DNA of 64,000 nt from Vitis vinifera. Taxonomy: Eukaryota; Streptophyta; Magnoliopsida; Vitales; Vitaceae. The notes beneath the pieces were generated by a model. That model saw only the letters and a list, made by a program, of their open reading frames with translations. It searched no databases and was not told the DNA's origin. The stretch lies in contig NC_081816.1 of NCBI RefSeq assembly GCF_030704535.1, forward strand, positions 9,536,001 through 9,600,000, read 5' to 3'. Made by a program: the position numbers and the translations under genes. Shown here in pieces: positions 35,635 to 47,200 of the stretch (the stretch's first letter is position 1; each line of letters starts with the position of its first letter).

Positions 35635-36942
35635 AAAAAAATATATGGTGGGAATCAGGAACTTGCTTTTTCTTTTAGAATCTGCACTTGACTATAGATT
35701 TGGCATTTCAGAAAAGCCATAAAAGCCATAAAAGGACATACTGCTGCCTGGACTCTTTAAGGAAATCCCATTTTCCAGCCCCTTGTAGCCTTGTAGACGG
35801 GACCCTTCAAGGTCTTTGGAGGCTAAGTTGGTGGGTATGACAATGAGGTTCTATGAATTCAGTCTAGGGATGTTTCCGCGGCTCTAACGCGGAGTGGGAG
35901 TCAGCCATTGACTGGTTCTAATGGGGAAAGGACAGTGAAGTTGCAACTGTTGAATGTTGGGTGGGAACAGTAGGTCAAATGTGGCATCTGACAAAGCAGA
36001 TGGTAGGAAGAATTTTGGGACAAAATGGCCTTTTTTTTTGGCAAATAATATTAAATACGAGTAAACATTTGTTTGTTAGCCCTTTGTGGTCATGCAGATG
36101 CCATGGTGGTATTTTTTTTCTTCTTTAAAGTAAAATATTTTCAAAATGCGGTTTCATAAGGGACTGAAACTTCTAAATTCGGTTTTTGAATTGGAATTGA
36201 TGTTGGTTCTTGTAAATGTACTTTTAGCTTAATTAAAATAAAAAGTGAAAAACATCAGGTGGCTCCACATGACATCAAGAGGACTATTTTGATAATAAGC
36301 TTGAAAGGATTCCTATATATAATAATTTTTTTTGTCATAAACATCATTTTGGTTCCACACTCTTAAGTAGGAAAGCAAGATAAGGCAACTGATAGATTAA
36401 ATCACAATTTTTAAGTGGGATTTTGGACCAAAAATCTCAGCTTAAGAATGGAAAATTTTGTAATTTGGGGTTTCAATATCATAAGACTTGCAGCAGATTT
36501 GGTAATTTAGACAGATAAATTCTCAATTTTGGGTTGGGGAAAGAGTTTAGTTTGGACTCATTTCTATGTAGTTTTTATCTATCTATAATGGAAGAGAATA
36601 TAACAGATATACCCAATGTGTACCAACTATTCTACAAGAATAACCAATATATATTAGATATAATGGGCCCACAAGAAGGGATTTTACCCTCTGATTTGTG
36701 ATCATAGGATAGGAGGAACAAACCACCATAGATCAGTGAGTGCCTTCCTATGCTAATTTTCTTCACCCCACAAAAATATTCAAGTCTTCTAAGTCTTCTA
36801 AGTCTTCTATGTATTGAAGCTTCTTCTCACCTTCCTCATGGAAATAGATATATCAAAAAGGAAAAATAAAATAGGAAAAAAGGAGATGGAGGAGGAGGGA
36901 GGGAGAGAGGGAGGGGGGTTTTAGAATTGTTGCAGAGCAAAA
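35635..36942. other. 5' flank of the NLR gene
   Basis: No gene seen. 36290-36640 is AT-rich. The last 80 bases before the ATG are a GA-rich tract ('gaggagggagggagagaggg'), probably in the 5' leader. 36785-36813 holds a threefold 'tctaagtct' repeat. Confidence 0.4.
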
Positions 36943-39687
36943 ATGGCAGATGGTGCTGTGAACTTCTTACTAGAGAAACTAACAACCATCCTAGTGCAAA
37001 AAGCCTCATTACTGGGAGAAGCACAAGGTGAAATTGATGAGATTAAGCTTGAATTAGAGAGCATGAGATCCTTCTTAAGAGATGCAGAGAGAAGAAAGGA
37101 AAGGAGTGAATCAGTGGAAACATGGGTCAGGCAAGTGAGGGAAGTTGCATATGAAATTGAGGATATCGTTGATGAGTTCCTACATCACAAAGAAAGGTGT
37201 TGGCATGGGGATGGGCTCAAGGGTTTTGTCCAAGGTGTTGTCAACCTGCCCAAGGACATGACTGCAAGGCACCAAATCTCTTCAAAGCTGCAGAAGCTTA
37301 AGGCAAAGGTTCATGAAGTTTCAGAGAGAAGCAAGAGGTATGGTTTTGATGAGATCAATGAAGGAAGAAGACTAGGTGCAGCCTGTGACAGGTGGGGAGA
37401 ATTACCCATCTTTGCTGATGAAGATGAGTTAGTAGGGATGGAAGAAAACACACAGAAAATGCTTGAATGGTTGGAAGAAGATGAACCACACAGGACCATT
37501 TTCTCCATTGTGGGAATGGGTGGTTTAGGCAAGACTACTCTGGTCACTAAAGTCTACGAAAAGGTTAAGCGAGACTTTGACTGTTGGGCATGGATATCAG
37601 TTTCCCAAACAAATGGAAGTGGGGAGCTATTAAGAAGCATGATCAAAGAGTTTCTTGAGATCAAGCAAGTGATGGTTCCAAGCAACTTGGGGTCAATGAA
37701 CTACATGCGGCTTGTGCGAATGCTCATAGACTATTTGCATCCAAAAAGGTATGTTGTCGTCTTAGATGATGTATGGAGCATAGATCTTTGGAGTCAAATC
37801 AGAGGTGTCTTCCCTAATAATAGAAATGGAAGCAGAATTATCCTCACAACAAGGAATGAGAATGTAGCTGCCTCTGTAGGAATTGGAAACCAAATTCATC
37901 GCCTTCAGCCCCTCCAAGATACTGATGCTTGGGCTCTCTTCTGCAAGAAGGCCTTTTGGAATGACCTGGGTCGCAGTTGTCCCAAAGAACTGGAACCATT
38001 AGCTCGTGCCATCATGAAGAAATGCGAAGGCCTGCCGCTTGCGATAGTGGCTGTTGGAGGCCTCATGTGCTCCAGAAACAAGACAGTTGCGGAATGGAAG
38101 AAGGTTTATGAAAGCATCAACTGGCAACTGAGCCACAATCCCATGCTTGAACAAGTGAAGAGCATATTGTTGTTGAGTTTCAATGATTTACCCTTCTACC
38201 TAAAGCACTGTTTCTTATACTGCTGCATTTTCCCTGATGGTTATCCAATCAAGAGGAAGAAGCTGATCAGGCTTTGGGTGGCAGAAGGGTTCATCACAGA
38301 AAGAAAAGGTATGACAATGGAGGAGATAGCAGAGGAGTACCTTACAGAGCTGATTTTTCGAAGCATGGTCCAAGTTACAGAGACTAATGATGAAGGAAGG
38401 GTGAAGACATGCCGAGTACACGACCTCATGCGTGAACTGGCCATGACAACATCTGAGAAGGAGGATTTCTGCACTGCATCTGATGGCAGAGAAACAAGAC
38501 TAGAAAGGAAGATCCACCGGTTATCAGTCTACAACAGAGGTGAAAACATCAGGTTGAGCGGGAGAATGTCACGTGGACTCCGCTCTTTCTTCGTCTTTGA
38601 GACTGATGTCTCCTCCCCATTCTCCCTGAATGAAGTGTTGGCCAAATTCAAACTACTGAGGGTCCTTGATTTGCAGGGAGTTTCCATTGAAACTGTGCCA
38701 AGCTCACTGCTTGGCCTATTCAATTTGAGGTACTTAAACCTGAGGGAGACAAAGGTGAGGGAGCTTCCTAAGCCTTTGGAAAGGCTCAAGAATCTACAGA
38801 CCTTGGATGTCCGGAACACCAACATGGAGAGGCTTCCCAATGGAGTATCAAAGCTACTGAAACTACGACATCTGTACATGTATCACAACAATGAAGGGAG
38901 TTCCAGAACTCCCAGCCTTCTCAGAAGCATGCAGGCTCCTGCAGGAATATGGAATGCCCGGAGCTTGCAGACACTAGTATGCATCGAGGCAGAGGAGCAG
39001 CTTATCAAGCAAATCCAGAACCTGACTGAACTCAGAAGGTTGGAGATCACTAATTTGAGAGCAGTTGATGGGCCAAGACTCTGCGCTTCAGTTCAGAAGA
39101 TGACAAGCCTTATCCGGCTAGGTGTAATGGCAGCCGATGGGGAAGAGCTTCAGCTGGCAGCTCTGTCTCTGCCCCCATTGGTTCTTCAAAAGCTAACACT
39201 GGTGGGACGACTAGATGGCCTACCTCACTGGCTTGGATCACTGGCAAACCTCACTCACTTGCATCTGGGCTTGTCTCACCTGCAACAAGAAATAATTTCT
39301 TCTCTCAATGCTCTGTACAACCTGGTTTTCCTTCAGCTCAAGAAGGCTTATGATGGGGAGGTCCTGGACTTCAGGATCGGATGGTTTCCCAGGCTCAACA
39401 AACTGAATTTGCTGGAGCTCAGGCGATTGGATAGTGTAAGAGTAGAGGAGGGTGCACTGCCAAGCATCCAGGAGCTGTATCTGATTCGATGCCCGGCCTT
39501 GAAGGTACTTCCTGAGGGGATTGAATATCTTACTGGTCTTCAGAAGTTGCACTTGGAGGAAATGCCAGAAGAGTTTGTACGAAGGCTGAGAAGTGATATT
39601 AGTGAAGATCAATCAAAGGTTCAACACATTCCTACAATCAATCATGTATTTATGGAAGATCAAAGTTGGGTAATTGAGACACTTTAA
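36943..39687 (+). CDS. CC-NB-ARC-LRR immune receptor (RPM1-like), intact and intronless
   Basis: A single 914-residue frame, start GCAAAAATGG. Residues 1-150 form the Rx-type coiled-coil domain, with EIEDIVDEF (71-79) as the EDVID-type motif. NB-ARC follows: P-loop GMGGLGKTT (191-199), RNBS-A DFDCWAWISVS (211-221), kinase-2 VVVLDDVW (271-278), RNBS-B GSRIILTTRN (296-305), GLPLA (363-367), RNBS-D CFLYCCIFP (423-431) and VHD (492-494), the common variant of the MHD switch. Leucine-rich repeats fill about 550-890 (for example VLDLQGVSIETVPSSLLGL and YLNLRETKVRELPKPL). Length and lack of introns fit the RPM1 clade. Such proteins sense pathogen effectors in the cytosol or at the plasma membrane and trigger defence through ATP-dependent oligomerisation. 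All nucleotide-binding motifs are present and no stop occurs, so it is probably functional. No second NLR lies in the window. Confidence 0.95.
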   Translation: MADGAVNFLLEKLTTILVQKASLLGEAQGEIDEIKLELESMRSFLRDAERRKERSESVETWVRQVREVAYEIEDIVDEFLHHKERCWHGDGLKGFVQGVVNLPKDMTARHQISSKLQKLKAKVHEVSERSKRYGFDEINEGRRLGAACDRWGELPIFADEDELVGMEENTQKMLEWLEEDEPHRTIFSIVGMGGLGKTTLVTKVYEKVKRDFDCWAWISVSQTNGSGELLRSMIKEFLEIKQVMVPSNLGSMNYMRLVRMLIDYLHPKRYVVVLDDVWSIDLWSQIRGVFPNNRNGSRIILTTRNENVAASVGIGNQIHRLQPLQDTDAWALFCKKAFWNDLGRSCPKELEPLARAIMKKCEGLPLAIVAVGGLMCSRNKTVAEWKKVYESINWQLSHNPMLEQVKSILLLSFNDLPFYLKHCFLYCCIFPDGYPIKRKKLIRLWVAEGFITERKGMTMEEIAEEYLTELIFRSMVQVTETNDEGRVKTCRVHDLMRELAMTTSEKEDFCTASDGRETRLERKIHRLSVYNRGENIRLSGRMSRGLRSFFVFETDVSSPFSLNEVLAKFKLLRVLDLQGVSIETVPSSLLGLFNLRYLNLRETKVRELPKPLERLKNLQTLDVRNTNMERLPNGVSKLLKLRHLYMYHNNEGSSRTPSLLRSMQAPAGIWNARSLQTLVCIEAEEQLIKQIQNLTELRRLEITNLRAVDGPRLCASVQKMTSLIRLGVMAADGEELQLAALSLPPLVLQKLTLVGRLDGLPHWLGSLANLTHLHLGLSHLQQEIISSLNALYNLVFLQLKKAYDGEVLDFRIGWFPRLNKLNLLELRRLDSVRVEEGALPSIQELYLIRCPALKVLPEGIEYLTGLQKLHLEEMPEEFVRRLRSDISEDQSKVQHIPTINHVFMEDQSWVIETL

Positions 39688-39827
39688 TGGTTTAACTCTT
39701 CTTATATTTCTCTGAGAAACCTCTTCTGTTGATCACAGGCAGCAACCCACATGACCATTTCACTCTTCATTAATTACTAATTCAGAAATCTATTGATTTT
39801 TTGGCATGGCAGTATCAAAACATTTAA

Positions 39828-40121
39828 CTTATGTTTGGTTTGGAAAATATTAAGAAAAGAAAAAAAAATTGTTAAAGAAAATGATATTTTCATATTCGAT
39901 TTTATTAAGAAAATAAGAAAGAAAATCAAATATAATTTAAATTAGTGAGAAATTTATATTTAAATGATTTAATCTTCATATAAAAAGAGTTAAAATAAAT
40001 CAAATGAGTTTAATATAACATATAAAATAATTTATTAAATTTAATTTTTTTTTTATTTTTTTTTTACTTTTCCTCTCTATTTTCTTTTCTTTTTAGATTT
40101 TCGAAAATCAAACATAGTCTT
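39828..40121. mobile_element. MITE related to the Pack element at 34.2 kb
   Basis: About 294 bases with inverted ends: left 'ttatgtttggtttggaaaat' and right 'gattttcgaaaatcaaacatagtctta', both followed inward by 'aagaaaagaaa' or its complement. The end sequence CTATGTTTGGTT-like matches the ends of the larger element at 34228-35634. No coding capacity. Confidence 0.55.
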
Positions 40122-40382
40122 AGAGTTTTCATATTAATTTCTAAAGAAAAAGGTTTTTAGCATATATTTGTAGCGAACTTCTCTTTATGAATAAAGAAGT
40201 TTTAAAGTTATAGAAGTCCATTGAGTTCAAAGCAGATAATATTTACTTAAGGAGTAAATCATTATAAAATGATATCAAAACCTCTCATCAATCCTAGTTT
40301 ATAATTCTATAAGATATTACAAAGACATTGTGTTTGTATGAGAGTAATTGTGATATCACGCATTGGTCAAGGAAACAAATTC

Positions 40383-40745
40383 TTAATATTATATATGTGA
40401 CACTCCAAACTCAAAGATCAAGGATACTATGATCATTTTCACATGTCAAACCCAAGAGCTTAACACATGAATAACCTCGACTAATAAATTCATCGTGTAG
40501 CTACCTCAAATTGATGATCAAAACATAATTCAAAAGGTTATGTATCTCTAATCCCTTAATATTGCATATATGACACTTCAAACCCAAAGGTCAAGGGTAC
40601 TACCATCATTTCACATGTCAAAGTTGTCAAACCCAAGAGCCTAACACATAAATGACCTTGACTAACAAATCCATCATGTAGCTAGTTGATAATTACCTCA
40701 AATTGACAATCAAAACATAATTCAAAAGTTTATAAATCTTTGATC
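40383..40745. repeat. Diverged 173-base tandem duplication
   Basis: 40383-40555 and 40556-40745 share the order 'ttaatatt...gacac', 'cacatgtcaaa', 'cccaagag', 'taacaca', 'catgtagcta' and 'aaaacataattcaaaag'. The second copy has an extra 'gttgtcaaa' and 'gttgataatt'. Function unknown. Confidence 0.7.
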
Positions 40746-41100
40746 CAAAATTAATTAAAATATCCAAACAATAAATTTGATGTGTAAGCGTTTTGTGTGT
40801 TAGAAATTCTGGGACAAGATTTTCATTGTGTTTCTCCTAACTCAATCTCTGAAAGAAAATTTTATGGGTGTTAAGCTAAAAATCATATTTTGAATGAAAA
40901 AAATTCTTTCAAAATGGGATGACTTAGTATAAGTTTTATCCCTACTTTAATATTCATCACACTTAAAGTATTACCTAAATTTTTTCTTTGTAAATTCAAG
41001 AAGAGACCAAGATCAAGTTTGGTATGAACTCCAAATATTCTCCAAAAAAAGAAAGTAGATAGGTTAAGTTTGAAAGTTTATTAATCAGAGAGTATTAACT

Positions 41101-41192
41101 CCATGTGAATTGTATTGATTATCTTATTCTGAGAGTGTTGGTGCATCCATGTGAATTGTATTGATTATCTTATTCTGAGAGTGTTGGTGCAT
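41101..41192. repeat. Perfect 46-base tandem duplication
   Basis: The unit beginning 'ccatgtgaattgtattgatt' is repeated twice without a mismatch (41101-41146 and 41147-41192), so the duplication is recent. Confidence 0.85.
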
Positions 41193-44100
41193 CCATTATT
41201 GTTTATATTTTTTTGTTATTTGTGGATGAGATTGAAAGAAAATATGAGTTCTTAATATTTGAGAGGTATCATCTCAAAATGATTCTAAAAAAATACCTAT
41301 TCACTCCTCCTAAACAATAGCACAATATTAAGAGAGAGTCAAATATATATATATATATATATATAGAGATATTAATATTTGTGGGTTTCACAGAAGGCGA
41401 TGACAATTTTCTCTATACAAAATAGCAGAGTAGCCCATTTACCAATGCTAGTGGCTTCCAAGTAATGCAACCCAAAAGAATTGTTTAGAGATCTGGCACA
41501 TGCCCACTGAATTAATTACAGATCCGGCACATGCCCACCATCCACCACTCTGTAGTTCATCGATGGGGGATTTCACTCATGTAAAATAGGTAAGGTTCCA
41601 TCTACGATTCTACAGCCATCTGCGGTACCATTCTTTTCACGGTAGTATAAAAAAGTAATAGAAGATGTTACTTATCAGGTTGATCGGCTGATATCGCGCA
41701 TTAAAGGTTTCTGGCCCCAGCTACCCGAAATACCATTAGCCCCTTAGATTCCCCTCACCTCTCCACAAGCCTGTAAGATTAAAAGTTTCTCCTTTTTCGA
41801 TGTGGGATTGAAGAAACAAGCTTCAATACTTTAAAACACGTACTCTTTACACTCTTCTTACAAATTGCACCACCATTAATATAATTATATATATTATCAA
41901 GTCCCATTATTTATAATCTAATATGATTTGCTTATACTTTTATATCTTAACTCTATTTATTTATATTATTATTCAACGGTTTAAGTCTAACTATACAAAT
42001 TCAACGGTCCATATTTAAATTTTGATGGATATCATTATGGTACCCTAATAATTTTCAATACATAAATATATTTCTTTTGAACTCTAACTTCCTTGGTATT
42101 AACAATAGCACAAAGACATAAAATGAATCTAATTTGGATTCGACATTGCAAGGAATAAAACATTGAAATGACAATTGAAGAGTAATGCAATGGACAATGT
42201 CCACAAAAATTAGGACATCCCGTATCAATTAGAGAAAGAAATTCTCGTTATTTATAATATATGACTTATCTCATATGTTTAAATGTGCTTTTTAACACAT
42301 CAACATTATTTTGCCAAAAATAGAAAAGTTCAACATAATAGAGTTAATCTTTCATTGAAAATACTTGATGGTGTTTTTATTCGAATTGAAATGAAAAATG
42401 GATGAAATGTTTCCCATGATTTTCATGAGGGTGTTGATCCAAATTGGTAGGTGGGCTAGCTTTTGTCCTTTTGCTCTTATTCTCTTAAAAGGCCAATGAT
42501 CGAGGTCTAGAATTATAAAAAAATGGGTTGAGTCATGGACCCACAAAATTAAATTAAATAATTTGTTTCTTTCAATTCAAGGGTCATCCAAAGATTTCAG
42601 TTTTATGTATGAATTTCATAGGCTGATGAGAAAATGTTAGGTCCAAAGCATATGGCTAAAGTCTCCATCTAAAGTCAAAGTTCTTTTCAAGCACTCTACA
42701 GTGAATGAGCCTGACGTCGTCAATTTCCTTTCCATTTCCTTGTTTGGCTACCAAGAAAAAGGGCCAAGAAGCGTACCCTTCATATTTCTTATAATAAATC
42801 ATAATAACAAGAACATTCTTTCATCATAGCCTCTCCACATAAAATCTAAAATATATCATAATGTAATTTATATTTGAAAAATAACATGTTCATAATAAAT
42901 TTTATAAAAGTGCATAACTTTAAAAAACGTTTCTAATATTAGAAACTTTTTAAATATTAAAAATATTTTTTAAAATCACTGTTAAACGAATTCTAAATTT
43001 ATATTTATTATTATTTATTTTAAAAATAAAAATAAAAATTATCTAATATTAATCCATTATTTTGTGAACTAAACATAGTTTTTTTTCTTTTTTTGTCCAA
43101 ACAGGTTTTAACATTTAAAGAGTTGTCTTAAATTATTTTTATATAAAACAAAATCTTCTTGAAAGTGATATGTGTATTCAAAATAAAAAATAAAAAATTT
43201 GTTTGATTGAAAATTTGGGACCATGGGAAAATATCAAGAAAATATCAAGAATCAATGGGTGTTATACGAGGGTACAAGTGGTATTTTATCATGCTAGGTG
43301 GTTCATCCCCAACCAATGGTTATAGACAAATCTCACCTCCGGGTGACTCAATCAATTTGAAAAATTAGGACAATGGATTATTACCACAAGCAATGAGGGA
43401 CGGCAGATGAGTGAAACGCAGCGTTTCGACGTGGTACGAGCGCCAACCAATGAAAACTCTCTACGTGGCACACGTTCAGTGCCGAAATATCAGTGAGCAC
43501 CAAAAGTACCAGACAACTGAATCTCTTCGATCGTCTGTGACGCTAGCGCATCGTCCACCGTACTCCCTCCTTTCTCCTTCAACCTCTGCGATTCAGTTCT
43601 ACTATTGGAGGTCCGCTACTGAATCTTTCTTCGTTCTACTCAGTGCTTTTTCTGTTTGGTTTCCGAGAATATTGAGGAAGTTTTGGTTTTTTTTTTTATT
43701 TATAAAAAGGAACTTGGAAGCCTTGTATTTTATTGTTTTTTTTCTGGTGTTTGGTTCCTCGGAAAGTATACAAGTCAACGTAGTTAAGCTGGCGTTTGAA
43801 CCAAAACAGGGGAAAATGTGAGCACTGGATTTTTTTTTTCCCTCTTTCCTTCTCCTCGAGTTTCATGATCGGGAAGCGCAGCTTAAAGCTTCGATTGGAA
43901 ATTGGTTTCTTAAGTAAATATTTGCTAGTTTGATTTAAGCGGATTGAAATTTTGTTTCTTAGGATTTAAATCGAAAACTCTTCCAGCGATTGATTATTTT
44001 TTGTATATTGCATTCGGTTGAAGATTCAGAACTATAGAAGAACCATGGTTCCATAACCATTGAGTGTTGGTTGATTTGACACTTGATATTTGTTTTGAAC

Positions 44101-44237
44101 TTGAATCGTATGAGTTCTTTTAATGATTTAGTTTGGCTGTTGATAATTCTTTTTTGATGAATTTTAATTTTTCATTTCTGCTTATAGCTTATGTTAGTGT
44201 TCAATCATGGCCAGGTCTACAGGTGTTCTTTTACTAG

Positions 44238-47200
44238 ATGGCGGCAATACTGGCTTCACACAGCTGCTATTGCCGCAATGTGGAGTTGATGAATCAAGGA
44301 AGAGCAGTAGAGAATCTCGGTTTCTCAAGCTCAATTTCTTCTGAGAATTTCTCAAAGTTCGAGAGGCCAACATGTCATCTGCCTATGGCTGATAAATCCT
44401 TTAGATTTCAAGTAGAGATGCGAAAGAGTGAATCGCCCGTGAACTTAGGTACAAATGGACGAGCTACTAAAATGGTTCCCACGAGTGAGATAGTGAAAAA
44501 CAGAACCCCGCCCACCAAAAAAGTAGAAATAGTGAATGGCTCAAGCCGGGTTGTTAATGGAGCAAGCATAGTGAAGAGAGATACTGCATCTGCCCTGGTT
44601 AAGGCACCAAAAATTAAAGAATCTAGAGATCTCCCACCAGTGGAGGAGCTAAAGGTTCTGCCCTCTGATGAAGGTTTCAGCTGGGCCAATGAAAATTATA
44701 ATTCCTGGCAAAGGTCTATAGATGTTTGGTCCTTTGTTATTTCTCTACGTCTTCGCATTCTGTTGGACAATGCAAAATGGGCATATTTAGGAGGTTTTAC
44801 AGAAGATAAGCAGGTGAGTTTTGTTAATCCATTATGGCTGTGATCTTTTGCAGCTTGTTAAACTCCTAACCATGGTTGGATAATAGAGATCTGTTTCACT
44901 TGCTGCTTATGTCTACTATGCCCATTCTTCCACTTATTTATGGGTTATGTTGATTCAAAATATTTAGTTTACTTTTTTCACTCATAAAATTCTTTCTCAT
45001 TCAGAAAAACAGAAGGCATAAAACTGCCTCATGGTTGCGGGAATGTGTTCTGCAACTTGGTCCAACTTTTATCAAACTTGGGCAGTTATCTTCAACAAGG
45101 TCAGATCTGTTTCCAAGAGAGTTTGTGGATGAGCTTGCCAAGTTGCAGGTATCCCTTTGTTGTAGGCTTTGTTTTCTTGCATTCATCTACTTCTGGATAT
45201 GGATTCCCTAGCGTATGTGTAATTTTGTCCTTCACAATAAGCATGTTGGCTTATAATTTTATGAACGTCTCAGGATAGGGTACCTGCTTTTTCATCAAAA
45301 AAAGCAAGAGGCTTCATTGAGAGTGAACTGGGAGCTTCAATTAAAATATTGTTCAAGGAGTTTGAAGACCGGCCAATTGCTGCAGCTAGTCTTGGTCAGG
45401 TGTTTGCTCTGTGTTTAACTGTTTATATTCCATTCTGTTTTGGTCCAACCTTGGAGAATTATGAAATGTTTGTTCATTTTATCTTGACCTTACGTAGCTT
45501 AAAGGATACTAATTGCAATGTGGTATGATATCAAGAACAACCTCAGAGAGAAACTTTTTCATACAACAAATGGAAAAATTATTCAAGTTTAAAATGAAAA
45601 AGAAAAAAATAATACAAGTAAAGGTAAGAAAAGAAATAAATCAAGTTGGAAACTCCATGGCTAGAACAATGAGGGGGGGAGCATCTACAAGCTGATGGTT
45701 GCATATAAGAGCTGAATGATGAAGTTAGACTCTTGATAATTTGAACTGACCAATATTCTTGGATATTACTATTTCCTTCTTGCAAATTTTTGTCCCTTTT
45801 GCTGATTTGAATTTTGAAGAGTCCTTTTAGGTGCATCGGGCTGTCCTACATAATGGAGAGAAAGTTGTTGTGAAAGTTCAGAGGCCTGGTCTCAAGAAAC
45901 TTTTTGACATCGACTTACGTAAGTGATGCACACTTTTATCATTCTCCCGTTGTTATCTTGTGGCTGTTTGTGATAATGAAATATACAAATAGTCCTTTTT
46001 TCACAGTATTGGAAGATCAGCATCATTTGGTTAGTATAGTTTTGTTTCATATGGACATGGAGTTGACTCCAATTCCATCTATTCCATTCATTTGCTTTCC
46101 TCAAATAGTTGGACTTGGTTCATGGCATCATGGACAATTAGTCAAAAGCCTATTACTGTTTATCTGATGATCGTTTTTAGATGTTGATAAAGCATAAAAC
46201 TGACTAGATGACATGCGTTTATATTTACTGCCAGATGGAACTTTGAGGTTCCTAAATTGCAATTCAATAATTTTGGTTATTTTACTCAAATTTGATCCTT
46301 CCTTCCAGGAAATTTAAAGCTAATTGCAGAGTATTTTCAGAGAAGTGAAACCTTTGGTGGTCCCACAAGAGATTGGATTGGTATATATGAAGAATGTGCT
46401 ACGTAAGTACAAAGCATCTATCAGTCATTTTGTGTGTTTGTCCTTTCTTTCTTTGGTAAGAATAGTTTTACATGCTGCAATGTGTAGCTCTGCTGGTAAC
46501 ATTTTATCATGAAGATGTTGCCCTGTATCCATAGAGTTGGTTCAAAATTTTATGAGCTGCAAGTTTATAGTTGCTGCTGGTCACTCTTGCATTTATTTGG
46601 CTTCAGGATTTTGTATCAAGAAATTGATTATATAAATGAAGGGAAGAATGCTGATAGATTCCGCCGGGATTTTCGAAATGTAAAGTGGGTTCGAGTACCT
46701 GTATGTTTCTATCTGCAAAACCTCATGATTATTATTATTATTATTATTATTATTATAATCTCATTGTAATGTAATTGAGTTGCGTACAGAGCAAATATTC
46801 TGTTCTTTTAAGTCTTTCTGATCCTTATTTTGAACCTTTTTTTTTTTCCCTCTTTGTAGCTGGTGTTTTGGGATTATACTGCCACAAAGGTGTTGACCTT
46901 GGAGTATGTTCCAGGTTTCAGTCTTAACTCATGATTTTAAGGGCTACAGAATTGATTTTATAGTAGTAGTAGTTGCCTATCAAAAAATTTTATAGTAGTA
47001 GTAGTTGATTTGATGTTACTTTTCTGAACAGGCATTAAGATAAATCGGCGGGATATGCTAGATGCACGGGGTTTTAATCGTTCTCGTATTGCATCACACG
47101 CTATTGAAGCATACTTAATTCAGGTTAAGGGCCATCTCCTGTCTAATTTTGATAAAACTTGAACCTTGTGATTAGTTCCTTGTGACATTCTTTGTGTAGA

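Larger units (their letters stand above)
39688..43400. other. Repeat-rich spacer between the NLR and ABC1K genes
   Basis: It contains a MITE (about 39828-40121), a 173-base tandem duplication (40383-40745) and a perfect 46-base tandem duplication (41101-41192). An (at)n run lies at about 41345-41364. The rest, including 41540-41800 with near-average GC, shows no gene, RNA gene or recognisable domain. Confidence 0.5.

Noticed and set aside
41540..41800. Segment of near-average GC that looked like a possible exon or organelle insert
   Set aside because: No open frame, RNA fold or organelle sequence could be recognised by eye.
43411..43821. 136-codon frame upstream of the ABC1K gene
   Set aside because: It ends in Phe-rich translation of a T-rich stretch, has no domain, and lies where the promoter and 5' leader are expected.
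44205..44240. ATG slightly upstream of the chosen ABC1K start
   Set aside because: It is in another frame. The chosen ATG directly follows an AG and opens the frame that joins all 17 exons.
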